Source of the DNA: Achromobacter agilis
Lineage (GTDB): Bacteria > Pseudomonadota > Gammaproteobacteria > Burkholderiales > Burkholderiaceae_B
DNA: 64,000 nt
NCBI RefSeq assembly: GCF_900496965.1
Contig: NZ_UFQB01000006.1
Span: forward strand, 62,001 to 126,000
Reading direction: 5' to 3'
Part shown: positions 42,759 to 50,730 of the stretch, piece by piece
Position numbering within the stretch: the first letter of the stretch is position 1
Layout: every line of letters starts with the position of its first letter
The notes under the pieces: model-generated
The model's database searches: none
What the model saw: only the letters and a program-made list of their open reading frames with translations
What the model was told of the DNA's origin: nothing
Position numbers and translations under genes: made by a program

Positions 42759-44123
42759 CTAGCCAGTGGCCGCACGGCATAACGTCACGCGCAACCCAGG
42801 GCCGAGATCGCTGGCGTCTTTGCGCATCGCGAAAGTGATATTCAGCCCATGCGTATGGGCGATGCGGCGCGCGATGGATACCCCCAGACCGCTACCTGCC
42901 TCCTCATTTCCGGCGGCCCGCAGAAACCTATCCCCCAGGCGAGGCAGCAGTTCGGGTGAGACACCCGGCCCTTGATCATCGACCGTGATGAGCGAGGGTG
43001 AGAACGACAAACGCACCCGGCCATGCCGCGGGCCATAACGGATCGCATTGTCCAGGATGTTCTTCAGCATAATGACCAGAGCGTCTTTGTCCCCGGCCAT
43101 GGGCATAGGCAGCTGACCCGGCGCCGGCCATTCCACGGCAATGTCGACATCCCGTCGGTTGGCGATCCAAAGACAATCGCTCACCGCCTGCTCCGCCGCG
43201 GAGCGCCAATCCACGGACCCGCCGAAGTCGGTGTGATCGGCGTTGTCCAGGCGGGCCATCGTCAGTAACTGTGACACCAGGCGGTCGAGGCGTTCCATTC
43301 CTCGGGTAACGCTTGCCTGCGCTTGGCGCAGCTCGTCCGGGTCATGCGTGCGTTGCATGACGTCCCACTGCGCGCGAACGGCAGCCAGCGGCGTGCGCAG
43401 TTCATGGGCGGCATCCGCCGTCAGTCGTCGCTCTTGCTCGATCAGCGTTCCGACTCGGGCCAATAATCCGTTCATTGCAGCCATCAGCGGTTTGAGTTCG
43501 CCTGGGACGTCGGATACCGGTAACGGCGTGGCGTCGTCCGGGCTGCGCCGCTCCAGCGCGGCGGACAGCCTGCGAATCGGGTGCATCGCCTTGCGCACGG
43601 CGTAGATCAGCAGCGCGATCAGTACCGGCAGTCCCAACAGCCACGGCAGAATTTGACCAGCGACGTAGGCAATGACCAAATCGTTGCGTTCACCGATGCG
43701 CTGTCCGACGGCCACCCGAGTGTGGCCGGACGGATCGTTCAGGTAGACGAGCCGCCACGGTTCACCGTTGACAACACTATCGGCGAACCCTTCGCGGTCG
43801 CCGTCACGGGGAAACTGGATGGCTTCGGGGTCCAACACCAGCGGAGCGCCAGAGCCGCGCCAAATGGCCACCGACAGATCGCCGAGGCCCGCGTCGCCCG
43901 AATCCGCCGACGACGGCAATTGCGCAGGCGTCGGTTGCGCCGCGTCAGAAGGGGGGATCAGTGTGGAGATGGCAAGGGTCTGCTGGGCCAGCCGGACCAT
44001 GTCAGTGTCGTAGAGTTCGTTGATTTCATGCGCGGCGCGCCAATACGTGCCGCCAATGGTGATCAACCAAGCGATGGGCGCTGCCAGCAATACGGCAACG
44101 ATAAGCCTGCGCTGCAGTGTCAT
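42759..44123 (-). CDS. Sensor histidine kinase, QseC/PmrB/TctE-like
   Basis: This 454-residue membrane kinase has two transmembrane segments (about 5-25 and 165-185) around a periplasmic domain of about 140 residues, then HAMP. The H-box is 'LTADAAHELRTPLAAVRAQW', and the ATP-binding motifs include 'NILDNAIRYGPRHGRVRLSF' and 'DDQGPGVSPELLPRLGDRF'. Its start overlaps the response-regulator stop as ATGA. The H-box spelling is that of the QseC group. It faces the five-gene cluster at 45-49 kb across one promoter region, so that cluster is the likely target. Confidence 0.92.
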   Translation of the reverse strand: MTLQRRLIVAVLLAAPIAWLITIGGTYWRAAHEINELYDTDMVRLAQQTLAISTLIPPSDAAQPTPAQLPSSADSGDAGLGDLSVAIWRGSGAPLVLDPEAIQFPRDGDREGFADSVVNGEPWRLVYLNDPSGHTRVAVGQRIGERNDLVIAYVAGQILPWLLGLPVLIALLIYAVRKAMHPIRRLSAALERRSPDDATPLPVSDVPGELKPLMAAMNGLLARVGTLIEQERRLTADAAHELRTPLAAVRAQWDVMQRTHDPDELRQAQASVTRGMERLDRLVSQLLTMARLDNADHTDFGGSVDWRSAAEQAVSDCLWIANRRDVDIAVEWPAPGQLPMPMAGDKDALVIMLKNILDNAIRYGPRHGRVRLSFSPSLITVDDQGPGVSPELLPRLGDRFLRAAGNEEAGSGLGVSIARRIAHTHGLNITFAMRKDASDLGPGLRVTLCRAATG

Positions 44124-44791
44124 GAGTCGCCTTCCACCTGGCCCAAGGCGTAACCCGAACCGCGCACTGTGCGCACGATCTTGGGATGGATCTTCTTGCG
44201 CAGGTGATGGACGAAAACCTCCAACGCATTGCTCTCGAGCTCGGCATCCCAGTCATAAAGCTTGTCGCGAATGAAGTCTCGCGTGAGCACGCGGTTTGGG
44301 TGCGTGAGGAAGAGCTCGAGCAGCAGGGCTTCCCGTGTCGTGAGGTCGACCTTCTGGCCTTTCCAATGCACTTCGTGCAAGGCCGGATGGTATTCAAGGT
44401 CGCCGTGACGCCAGACGGGCTCGGGCTTGCCTGCCACGCGTCGCGTCACGGCCCGGAGGCGGGCCGCCAGCTCGTCCAGGGTGATGGGCTTGATGAGGTA
44501 GTCGTCGGCGCCCGCATCCAACCCCGCAATACGGCTCGCGACGGCTTCGCGCGCTGTCAGGATGACAACCGGCACGGTGCGCCCGGCATGGCGCCAGCGG
44601 TTGAGTAACGTTACGCCGTCTTCACCGGGCAGGCCAAGATCGAGCACGACGGCATCGTAATGCACGACGCCCATCGCTTGGTCGCCTTCCCTGCTGTTGG
44701 GAAACCAATCCACGGCATAGCCCAATAGCCGCAGGCCGGATTTAAGGCCATCGCCGATGAGTGGGTCGTCTTCAATGATGAGAATTCTCAT
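44120..44791 (-). CDS. OmpR-family response regulator, QseB/PmrA/TctD-like
   Basis: This 223-residue regulator has receiver acidic residues 'IIEDDPLIGDGL', the phospho-acceptor Asp in 'AVVLDLGLPGEDG' and the Lys in 'YLIKPITLDEL'. A winged-helix domain follows from about residue 130 ('LTTREALLLELFLTHPNRVL'). It is first in the pair with the kinase. OmpR proteins of this subgroup bind direct repeats with an 11-bp period. Such a repeat occurs 49 bases upstream of its start (44840-44854), so it probably controls itself and the divergent cluster. Confidence 0.93.
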   Translation of the reverse strand: MRILIIEDDPLIGDGLKSGLRLLGYAVDWFPNSREGDQAMGVVHYDAVVLDLGLPGEDGVTLLNRWRHAGRTVPVVILTAREAVASRIAGLDAGADDYLIKPITLDELAARLRAVTRRVAGKPEPVWRHGDLEYHPALHEVHWKGQKVDLTTREALLLELFLTHPNRVLTRDFIRDKLYDWDAELESNALEVFVHHLRKKIHPKIVRTVRGSGYALGQVEGDS

Positions 44792-44839
44792 TTATCGCCT
44801 TCTCGCCGTGTATGGCTGAGATTACCACCGCGCTGCTGG

Positions 44840-44854
44840 TTAATTTCTCATTAA
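44840..44854. promoter_or_regulatory. Candidate QseB/PmrA-type box
   Basis: TTAA at 44840-44843 and again at 44851-44854 gives GTTAA-N6-ATTAA, with half-sites one helical turn (11 bp) apart. This is the known pattern for PmrA/QseB-like regulators. It lies in the gap between the two-component genes and the hemolysin-family cluster. A partial palindrome GAGAA-N4-TTCTC follows at 44887-44900. Confidence 0.45.
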
Positions 44855-45020
44855 GGTTCGATGCCTAAGCTGCGCTCCATCGTATCGAGAAAACGTTCTC
44901 CCCAGTATGGAAGCCGGCATGCCGCAAAAAAAAAGTTTCACGTCGTCCCCTTGGGCGGCGATGGCCCCACGGCCTCGGGATCTGCCTGCAACGCTGCATA
45001 TCCATCCCATGGAGGATCCC

Positions 45021-45545
45021 ATGCGCGCGCGCATCGAATCCTACATTCACCAACGGTACCAGCAGCGTTTCGGCGCCACGCTGAAAGAGTGGCTGCCTAC
45101 CCTGGTAAGCGTGCAGAAAGACGGGGAAATCCTGGCGGCGGCAGGCTATCGCAGCGCGGATGATCCGCTGTTCCTGGAGCGGTATCTGGCCGCGCCGATC
45201 GAGCAGTACTTGAGTGATCAGGGTGCGCGTGTGGCGCGCCGCCTCATCGTCGAGGCCGGGCAGTTCGCCGCCGCCCGGCCGGGCGGCGGCAGGTTGCTTG
45301 TGCCTCTGCTCGCCCAGCATCTGCAGGGCGAGGGGTTCGACTGGGCGGTGAGCACGCTCACCATTGAGTTGCACCATCTGTTCAGCAGGATGGGGTTGGC
45401 CCATCAGCCGATTTCGGCCGCCACATCGAGTCATTTGAACGAGCAGGAGCGCATGGACTGGGGAAGCTATTACGAGCATGCGCCGACGGTGTTCGCTGGG
45501 AGGCTCAGTGTCATTCTTGATCGTCTGCCGGAGACGCGCTCATGA
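45021..45545 (+). CDS. Thermostable-hemolysin family protein (GNAT/AHL-synthase-like)
   Basis: This protein of about 174 residues matches the thermostable hemolysin family named after a Vibrio protein. Visible blocks are 'RYQQRFGATLKEWLPTLVSV', 'GEILAAAGYRSADDPLFLER', 'RRLIVEAGQFAAARPGGGRL' and 'WGSYYEHAPTVFAGRL'. The beta-strand/P-loop layout recalls GNAT and acyl-homoserine-lactone synthase folds, so an acyl-transfer role may fit better than haemolysis (inference). The ATG at 45021 has a strong GGAGG site; the frame is open to 44907 and an ATG at 44919 would include an A9 tract. It has ATGA overlap with the ligase gene. Confidence 0.75.
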   Translation: MRARIESYIHQRYQQRFGATLKEWLPTLVSVQKDGEILAAAGYRSADDPLFLERYLAAPIEQYLSDQGARVARRLIVEAGQFAAARPGGGRLLVPLLAQHLQGEGFDWAVSTLTIELHHLFSRMGLAHQPISAATSSHLNEQERMDWGSYYEHAPTVFAGRLSVILDRLPETRS

Positions 45546-47035
45546 ACGCATTCGACTTTTTTACCCTGTTGCGAGAGCCGGTGCGCTCGCGCGCGCTGGC
45601 GGTGCAGTCGTCGGCCGAGTCGCTGGACTATGCCACGCTGCTGCAAAGGGTGGAGAGACTAACCAGTGCGTTGACGGCACATCGTGCAAGCGTGGTCGCT
45701 TCGTTGATGGATAACGGCCCTGAATGGATCGTCCTGGATCTGGCCTGCCTGCAGGCCGACGTGGTTCATGTGCCGTTGCCACTGTTTTTCACGCCTGGGC
45801 AGTGGCGTGAAACGCTGGACGCGGCGGGCGTGAACATCGTCGTCGGGCCGACCACGCTGCAATCCATGCTGCAGGCATTCGGTTTTGAGGTTGCGGCGCA
45901 ATGGCCTGGGCAGGCCGCCATGTTCTGGCGAAGTGCCGCAAGTGTGTCGTTGCCCAGGGGCACGGCGAAGATCACCTTCACCTCCGGATCGACGGGTAGC
46001 CCCAAAGGCGTGTGCCTGGGCGCCGCCGAGATGCTGGCGGTGGCGGACAGCCTGGCTGCAGCCACGCGACGCCTTGATATCCGTCGTCACCTCACGGCGC
46101 TGCCACTGCCGGTTCTGCTTGAGAACATCGCCGGCGTCTATGCGCCGCTGATCGAGGGCGCCACGATTTGCGCGAACCCCTTGAAAGATGTCGGACTCCA
46201 CGGGTCATCGCGATTTGATCCGGCTGCTTTCCACAACGCGCTCCTTGCATCGGGCGCGCAGAGTGTCATTGTCCTGCCGCAGATGCTGCGCGCCTATATG
46301 GGCTGGCTGGCGGCGACAGCGGCCACGGGACCTGACACGTTGCGCTTTGTCGCAGTGGGCGGCGCGGCGGTAGGGGCTGACCTGCTGGAAAGTGCCCGCG
46401 CAAGCGGGGTTCCCGCCTATGAAGGCTATGGTCTGTCCGAAGCCTGCTCCGTGCAAACCTTGAACCTGCCCGGCGCGGACTGCCCCGGCTCGGCGGGCCG
46501 GCCATTGCCTCATGCGTGTGTGCGCGTGGCTGCCGACGGCGAAATCGAGGTAGCCGGCACTCATGCATTGGGGTACCTGGGCCAACCTGCCACTCCTTCG
46601 GCATGGCTGCCGACGGGCGATATGGGCGGCGTGGACGAAGCCGGGTTTCTCCATATCCGTGGGCGCAAGAAGAATGTGCTGATCACGGGATACGGACGAA
46701 ATGTGTCGCCCGAATGGGTCGAACTTCGGCTGGCGAACCAGCGCGTCATTACCCAAGCTGTCGTATTGGGTGAAGGCCAGGCGGAATTAGGCGCGGTGAT
46801 CTGGCCGTTGGGCGATCCGAACGACAGCGATATCCAGGCTTGTATCGACGAGGCCAACAATGGCTTGCCCGACTACGCCCGGATCGGACCCTGGATGCGC
46901 GCCCGCGCCGAATTCTCTTCGACGAGCGGCCTGGCGACGGTCAATGGGCGCCCGCGCCGCGAGGCAGTTGCCAAGCTGCATTTCGATCTCTTTTTCGCGG
47001 ATTTCCGCTCAACAGAAGATGTAGACCCATCATGA
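45542..47035 (+). CDS. AMP-dependent synthetase/ligase (ANL superfamily)
   Basis: This is a 497-residue acid-adenylating enzyme. The P-loop motif 'ITFTSGSTGSPKGVCLG' is at about 145-161. 'YEGYGLSEACSVQTLNLPG' and 'WLPTGDMGGVDEAGFLHIRG' carry the A4/A7-type residues. 'RKKNVLITGYGRNVSPEWVE' forms the C-terminal hinge, and the final small domain is shortened. It likely activates a carboxylic acid, perhaps fatty, as an acyl-AMP or acyl-CoA for the neighbouring transferase, diiron and SDR proteins. Four-base overlaps join it to both neighbours. Confidence 0.9.
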   Translation: MNAFDFFTLLREPVRSRALAVQSSAESLDYATLLQRVERLTSALTAHRASVVASLMDNGPEWIVLDLACLQADVVHVPLPLFFTPGQWRETLDAAGVNIVVGPTTLQSMLQAFGFEVAAQWPGQAAMFWRSAASVSLPRGTAKITFTSGSTGSPKGVCLGAAEMLAVADSLAAATRRLDIRRHLTALPLPVLLENIAGVYAPLIEGATICANPLKDVGLHGSSRFDPAAFHNALLASGAQSVIVLPQMLRAYMGWLAATAATGPDTLRFVAVGGAAVGADLLESARASGVPAYEGYGLSEACSVQTLNLPGADCPGSAGRPLPHACVRVAADGEIEVAGTHALGYLGQPATPSAWLPTGDMGGVDEAGFLHIRGRKKNVLITGYGRNVSPEWVELRLANQRVITQAVVLGEGQAELGAVIWPLGDPNDSDIQACIDEANNGLPDYARIGPWMRARAEFSSTSGLATVNGRPRREAVAKLHFDLFFADFRSTEDVDPS

Positions 47036-47703
47036 CTTTTTTCGAACAGTTGCTTGATCAGACCCGCGAAGCCCGCGAGTCGCTGTTGGCCGCGCCTATC
47101 ATCCAGGACTGTCTACGCGGCCAAGTTGCGCTGCCCGCATACATAGCATTCCTGCGCGAGGCCTATAACCATGTCAGCCATACCGTGCCTCTGATGCAAG
47201 CCTGTCGTGCGCGCATGCCCGCTCGCCTGCACTGGATGCAGGAGGCGATTGACGAATACATCGAGGAAGAAACCGGGCACGACGCCTGGATACTCAATGA
47301 CTTGCGCGCATTGGGAGTGGATACGGAAGAGGTCCGCCGCGCTGGCCCTGGCGCGGCCACCGAGATCATGGTGGCCTATGCCTATGACACCATTGCCCGC
47401 AAGAACCCGATTGGATTCTTCGGTATGGTGCATGTGCTTGAAGGCACCAGCGTCACGCTGGCCTTAAATGCCGCCGACCAGATCCAGCGCGCGTTGGCGC
47501 TGCCCTCGACCGCCTTCAGTTATCTGCGGTCTCACGGAACGCTCGACCAGGAGCACACCGCGCACTTCGCCGAGCTGATGAATTGTCTGGAGGGCGCCGA
47601 CGACCGCGCTGCGGTGTGTCACGCCGCAAACATGTTCTACGGACTCTATGGCGAGATCTTCCGTGCATTGCCGCGCAGCCTGCCAAGCGGGGAGGCCGCA
47701 TGA
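47032..47703 (+). CDS. TenA/PqqC/UndA-like haem-oxygenase-fold diiron protein
   Basis: This is a 223-residue all-helical protein. A full set of candidate metal ligands is visible: E43 in 'FLREAYNHVSHT', E79/E80 and H83 in 'YIEEETGHDAW', E137 in 'HVLEGTSVT', and D172, H175 and H178 in 'GTLDQEHTAHF'. This is the pattern of haem-oxygenase-like diiron oxidases such as UndA (fatty acid to terminal alkene) rather than thiaminase TenA. It probably oxidises the acid or acyl product bound by the neighbouring enzymes. It has ATGA overlap with ligase and SDR genes. Confidence 0.85.
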   Translation: MTFFEQLLDQTREARESLLAAPIIQDCLRGQVALPAYIAFLREAYNHVSHTVPLMQACRARMPARLHWMQEAIDEYIEEETGHDAWILNDLRALGVDTEEVRRAGPGAATEIMVAYAYDTIARKNPIGFFGMVHVLEGTSVTLALNAADQIQRALALPSTAFSYLRSHGTLDQEHTAHFAELMNCLEGADDRAAVCHAANMFYGLYGEIFRALPRSLPSGEAA

Positions 47704-48515
47704 GCCCACGTGATGCCTCTGTCGTTTTGACGGGCGCCGCAGGCGGCTTGGGCAGCGCAATCGCGCGCAGACTATTCGAAGAAGGTGCATGTCTGCTGCT
47801 GGTTGGACGCAGCGAAGCTCCACTTCTGACGCTGGCGCGGTCGCTGAGCGTCGGGGCACGCGACCGCTCACGCGTGGACGCACTGGTGGTGGACGTGACC
47901 ACCGATGCGGGCCGCGCCGCTGTCATCGATGCCGCCGGCGCGAGAAACGCAAACGTGCTGATCAACAACGCGGCGGTTGCCGCGTTCGGGCCGGCGCAGG
48001 CCCTGCAATCCGAAGCGGCGCGCCGCCTGATGGAAACGAACGTCGTGGCGCCCATGATGCTGACGGCGGGAATGTTGCCGATGCTGCTGACTCGACCGCG
48101 CGCCCAAGTGCTCAATATCGGATCCACCTTGGGAAGTCTTGGCGTGCCAGGATTTTCCGCCTATGCCGCGAGCAAGGCCGCGCTGCGGATCTACTCCGAG
48201 GCCTTGCGGCGAGAGCTTGCGGACTCTTGTGTGCGAGTGCAGTACTACGCGCCCCGGGCCATTGACACGCCGTTCAATTCCCCAGAGGTCCAGGCGTTCA
48301 ATGAAGAGACGCATTCCGCCAGTGATAGCCCGGAGAAGATTGCGCAGGGCGTATCGCGCCTGCTGCAGAGCGGATCGACTCAACGCTACGCAGGCGGTTT
48401 CGAAGCGATCGCGGCGCGATTGAATGGCCTTTTTCCTGAATGGTTGGATGGCGCGTTTGCGAAGCACCGCCGCGCGTTGAAGTCTTTAAAGTTCCCTAAT
48501 GGAGCCTCGTCATGA
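47700..48515 (+). CDS. SDR family oxidoreductase
   Basis: This 271-residue classical SDR has 'VVLTGAAGGLGSAIARRLFE' (TGxxxGxG), 'NVLINNAAVAAFGPAQALQS' (NNA), Ser in 'VLNIGSTLGSLG' and 'FSAYAASKAALRIYSEAL' (YxxxK). It is fourth in the coupled cluster and should reduce or oxidise the product of the diiron step. The C-terminus is long and basic ('FAKHRRALKSLKFPNG'), suggesting membrane association. The ATG overlaps the upstream stop. Confidence 0.9.
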   Translation: MSPRDASVVLTGAAGGLGSAIARRLFEEGACLLLVGRSEAPLLTLARSLSVGARDRSRVDALVVDVTTDAGRAAVIDAAGARNANVLINNAAVAAFGPAQALQSEAARRLMETNVVAPMMLTAGMLPMLLTRPRAQVLNIGSTLGSLGVPGFSAYAASKAALRIYSEALRRELADSCVRVQYYAPRAIDTPFNSPEVQAFNEETHSASDSPEKIAQGVSRLLQSGSTQRYAGGFEAIAARLNGLFPEWLDGAFAKHRRALKSLKFPNGASS

Positions 48516-49171
48516 AACAGAATCTTGGTTTGCGTAATGCGGCCGCTGGTGCGCTGGCGGGCATGGCGTGCTTTTTCTCCACGTTCGCTGTGGCGGCCCC
48601 CACTGATCTCGACCAGGGCATACGTGTGCTGCAAAATGAGTGGGCGGTTATTCAGTACAAGACCCCCGCCCATGAGCGGGTGCAGCGGTTCGAGGCCTTG
48701 TCTAAAGATGCTCACGACCTGACCGAGCGTTATCGCAACAAGGCCGAACCGCATATCTGGGAAGGCATCATTCTGAGTTCGTGGGCCGGGGCCAAAGGAG
48801 GAATGGGCGCCCTGAGCCTGGCGAAGCAGGCAAAGGCCGAGTACGAAATCGCCATTCAAATTGACAGCAAGGCGTTGGACGGGTCCGCGCTGAACAGTCT
48901 GGGCGTGTTGTATTACAAGGTGCCTGGTTGGCCGGTGGGGTTCGGCGATAACAAGAAGGCTGAGGCGTTGCTGACACAGGCGTTGTCCATCAACCCGGAT
49001 GGAATCGACCCCAATTACTTTTATGCGGACTATCTGGTTTACCGCAATCGCAAGGCCGAAGCGATTCCTTACCTGCAGAAGGCATTGAAAGCCCCACCTC
49101 GCCCAGGGCGGGAAGTGGCCGATGATGGTCGTCGAGAGGAAGCCAGAACTCTTCTGAAAGAAGCTCAGTAA
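48512..49171 (+). CDS. Secreted TPR-like protein of the hemolysin-family cluster
   Basis: This 219-residue exported protein has the signal peptide 'MKQNLGLRNAAAGALAGMAC' and a cleavage site near 'FAVAAPTDL'. The mature part contains TPR-like helical pairs ('SALNSLGVLYYKVPGWPVGF', 'ALSINPDGIDPNYFYADYLV', 'KAEAIPYLQKALKAPPRPGR'). It would act in the periplasm as a scaffold or delivery factor. A four-base overlap with the SDR gene keeps it in the operon; no signal separates it from the biosynthetic genes. Confidence 0.82.
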   Translation: MKQNLGLRNAAAGALAGMACFFSTFAVAAPTDLDQGIRVLQNEWAVIQYKTPAHERVQRFEALSKDAHDLTERYRNKAEPHIWEGIILSSWAGAKGGMGALSLAKQAKAEYEIAIQIDSKALDGSALNSLGVLYYKVPGWPVGFGDNKKAEALLTQALSINPDGIDPNYFYADYLVYRNRKAEAIPYLQKALKAPPRPGREVADDGRREEARTLLKEAQ

Positions 49172-49540
49172 GCGGTTGCCGTGGAGTGACTTGACGAGAA
49201 TCGGCGCGCCTCATCAAGCCGCCACGGCAGCATTGGCTTCCCCAGGGAGACGATGCCCAAAAAAATGCGCCGCCTCCGTCATGCCTGTTTCGGAATTGAC
49301 GAGCCTCCCGAGCAGCGGCCGTCCAGATGACTAGGTCGTCCTCAGCGCCTTGGACCTTGAACGATTGGGACCGGCGCTGAGCTCGAGATCAACGCACGTT
49401 TTCGGCAAGGTCTTGTCTTCAAGAATCCATGGCAGCCACGGGCGGCTGAATCGATCTTCTTCAGACTATCGGAGTATTGAGCACAGGTTCCCTCCTCATG
49501 TGCCAGCAACGGTGAGCACAGCGAACCACTGTTGGGTATG
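49172..49540. other. Intergenic stretch after the cluster, with inverted repeat and tiny ORF
   Basis: CTCAGCGCC (49341-49349) and GGCGCTGAG (49373-49381) are perfect 9-bp arms 23 bases apart. TGCCGTGG near 49177 pairs with CCACGGCA near 49222. Neither is followed by a T tract. A 25-codon frame at 49253-49330 (MPKKMRRLRHACFGIDE...) has a good GGGAGA ribosome site, but nothing else supports it as a gene. Confidence 0.4.
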
Positions 49541-49554
49541 TTGACGATTATCAA
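49541..49554. promoter_or_regulatory. FNR/Anr-type box
   Basis: TTGACGATTATCAA matches TTGAT-N4-ATCAA at nine of ten defined positions. It is centred 96 bases upstream of the ATG at 49644, a suitable distance for activation of the exported Met/His-rich protein and the universal stress protein behind it. Confidence 0.6.
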
Positions 49555-49643
49555 TTTGAAGGATCTGGGTAGATCTATGCTGGCCCCACATTGCCGTTCA
49601 GCCCGTTTTGAGCATTGCGACTTGAAACTTGTGGAGATTGATC

Positions 49644-50156
49644 ATGAAGATCCGAAAGATGGGCGTAGTCGCGTTACTTGCCTTGCTGATTCCGATTATG
49701 GCACCCGCTGCTTCGCCAACCGACAAACCAGCGCTGTCGCCTGAGGCAGCACCTCTTTCTGACGATGTTGAGAAATTCGATAAGAGGGCGGCGGATGTGA
49801 GGGAAAACTTGGAAAAAATGCAGAAACAAATGGACGAGCTACAGAAGGCTAGTGACCCAGCTGAGCGACAGAAGCTCTTGCTCGAGCATCGAGAATTAAT
49901 GCAGAACACGATGGGTATGATGAGGCAAATGTGGATCGACGGGATGATTGGCTGTTGTGCGCAGGAAGACGGCGGGCATCACCATAGGGGAGGGCCAATG
50001 ATGGGCTGGCACGCCATGCGAGGAAACTACTTCGACCTAAATCCCGAGCAACTACGGGAACGACAGTACATGCGCGACCAATATATGGGCATGCAACAGC
50101 GGATGATGGAGCAAATGCTGCAGCAACAAGTTAACAAAGCCGTCCCGCAAGAATGA
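49644..50156 (+). CDS. Secreted Met/His-rich coiled-coil protein, unknown function
   Basis: This is a 170-residue protein with signal peptide 'MKIRKMGVVALLALLIPIMA' and a helical coiled-coil middle ('VRENLEKMQKQMDELQKASD'). The C-terminal half is rich in Met, His and Gln ('QEDGGHHHRGGPMMGWHAMR', then a row of MQQRMMEQM repeats). Such tails bind copper or other soft metals, so a periplasmic metal-handling or Spy/CpxP-like chaperone role is possible. I do not recognise the family. GGAG precedes the start; base composition is notably less GC-rich than the neighbours. An FNR-type box lies upstream. Confidence 0.75.
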   Translation: MKIRKMGVVALLALLIPIMAPAASPTDKPALSPEAAPLSDDVEKFDKRAADVRENLEKMQKQMDELQKASDPAERQKLLLEHRELMQNTMGMMRQMWIDGMIGCCAQEDGGHHHRGGPMMGWHAMRGNYFDLNPEQLRERQYMRDQYMGMQQRMMEQMLQQQVNKAVPQE

Positions 50157-50249
50157 CCTGAAATATGCGATCGGCAGCGTGGCGGACGAGTGCACGCAGC
50201 TGGGTGCGGTCCTGGTTTTGAACAACACGCCAACCTTACGGAAGAAACC

Positions 50250-50696
50250 ATGTACTCGCGCATAATTGTTGCGGTTGACAGCAGCCACGCTTCGAACCGT
50301 GCATTGGACGAAGGCGTAAAGATTGCAAAGGCATCAAACGCGACGTTGCGAATTATTCATGTGTTGGATGACTTATCAATCTCGCTCGCTGCCAACCCCT
50401 ATGCCGGGTACTACACAGGTGAGCTGATCGAAACCATGCGACGGGGCGGCGAGAAGCTTCTGGACCAGGCGCGCGCGCAGGCGACAGCGGCTGGAGTACC
50501 CGTTGAAACGATCCTCGTTGATGATCTGGGATTGCCAGTGGAAGAGCGGATAATCGAGGCGGCGCGAGAGTGGTGCGCCGACCTGATCGTCATGGGTACA
50601 CATGGGCGGCGCGGCGTCAAACGCGCAATGCTCGGCAGTAGCGCTGAAGGGGTGTTAAGAACTTCTCCAGTTCCGGTTTTGCTGGTTCGAGCGTGA
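50250..50696 (+). CDS. Universal stress protein (UspA family)
   Basis: This 148-residue single-domain Usp has 'MYSRIIVAVDSSHASNRALD' at the start. The ATP-binding motif 'VMGTHGRRGVKRAMLGSSAE' (G-x2-G-x9-G-S) lies near the end. Usp proteins bind ATP and support survival in oxygen limitation or stasis. It follows the Met/His-rich gene by 93 bases and is likely in the same FNR-type unit. A close relative lies at 52543-53001, on the other side of the ribonucleotide reductase gene. Confidence 0.92.
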   Translation: MYSRIIVAVDSSHASNRALDEGVKIAKASNATLRIIHVLDDLSISLAANPYAGYYTGELIETMRRGGEKLLDQARAQATAAGVPVETILVDDLGLPVEERIIEAAREWCADLIVMGTHGRRGVKRAMLGSSAEGVLRTSPVPVLLVRA

Positions 50697-50730
50697 CCGA
50701 GCTCGTCGTCTACGGAGTCCCGTGGCTGCG

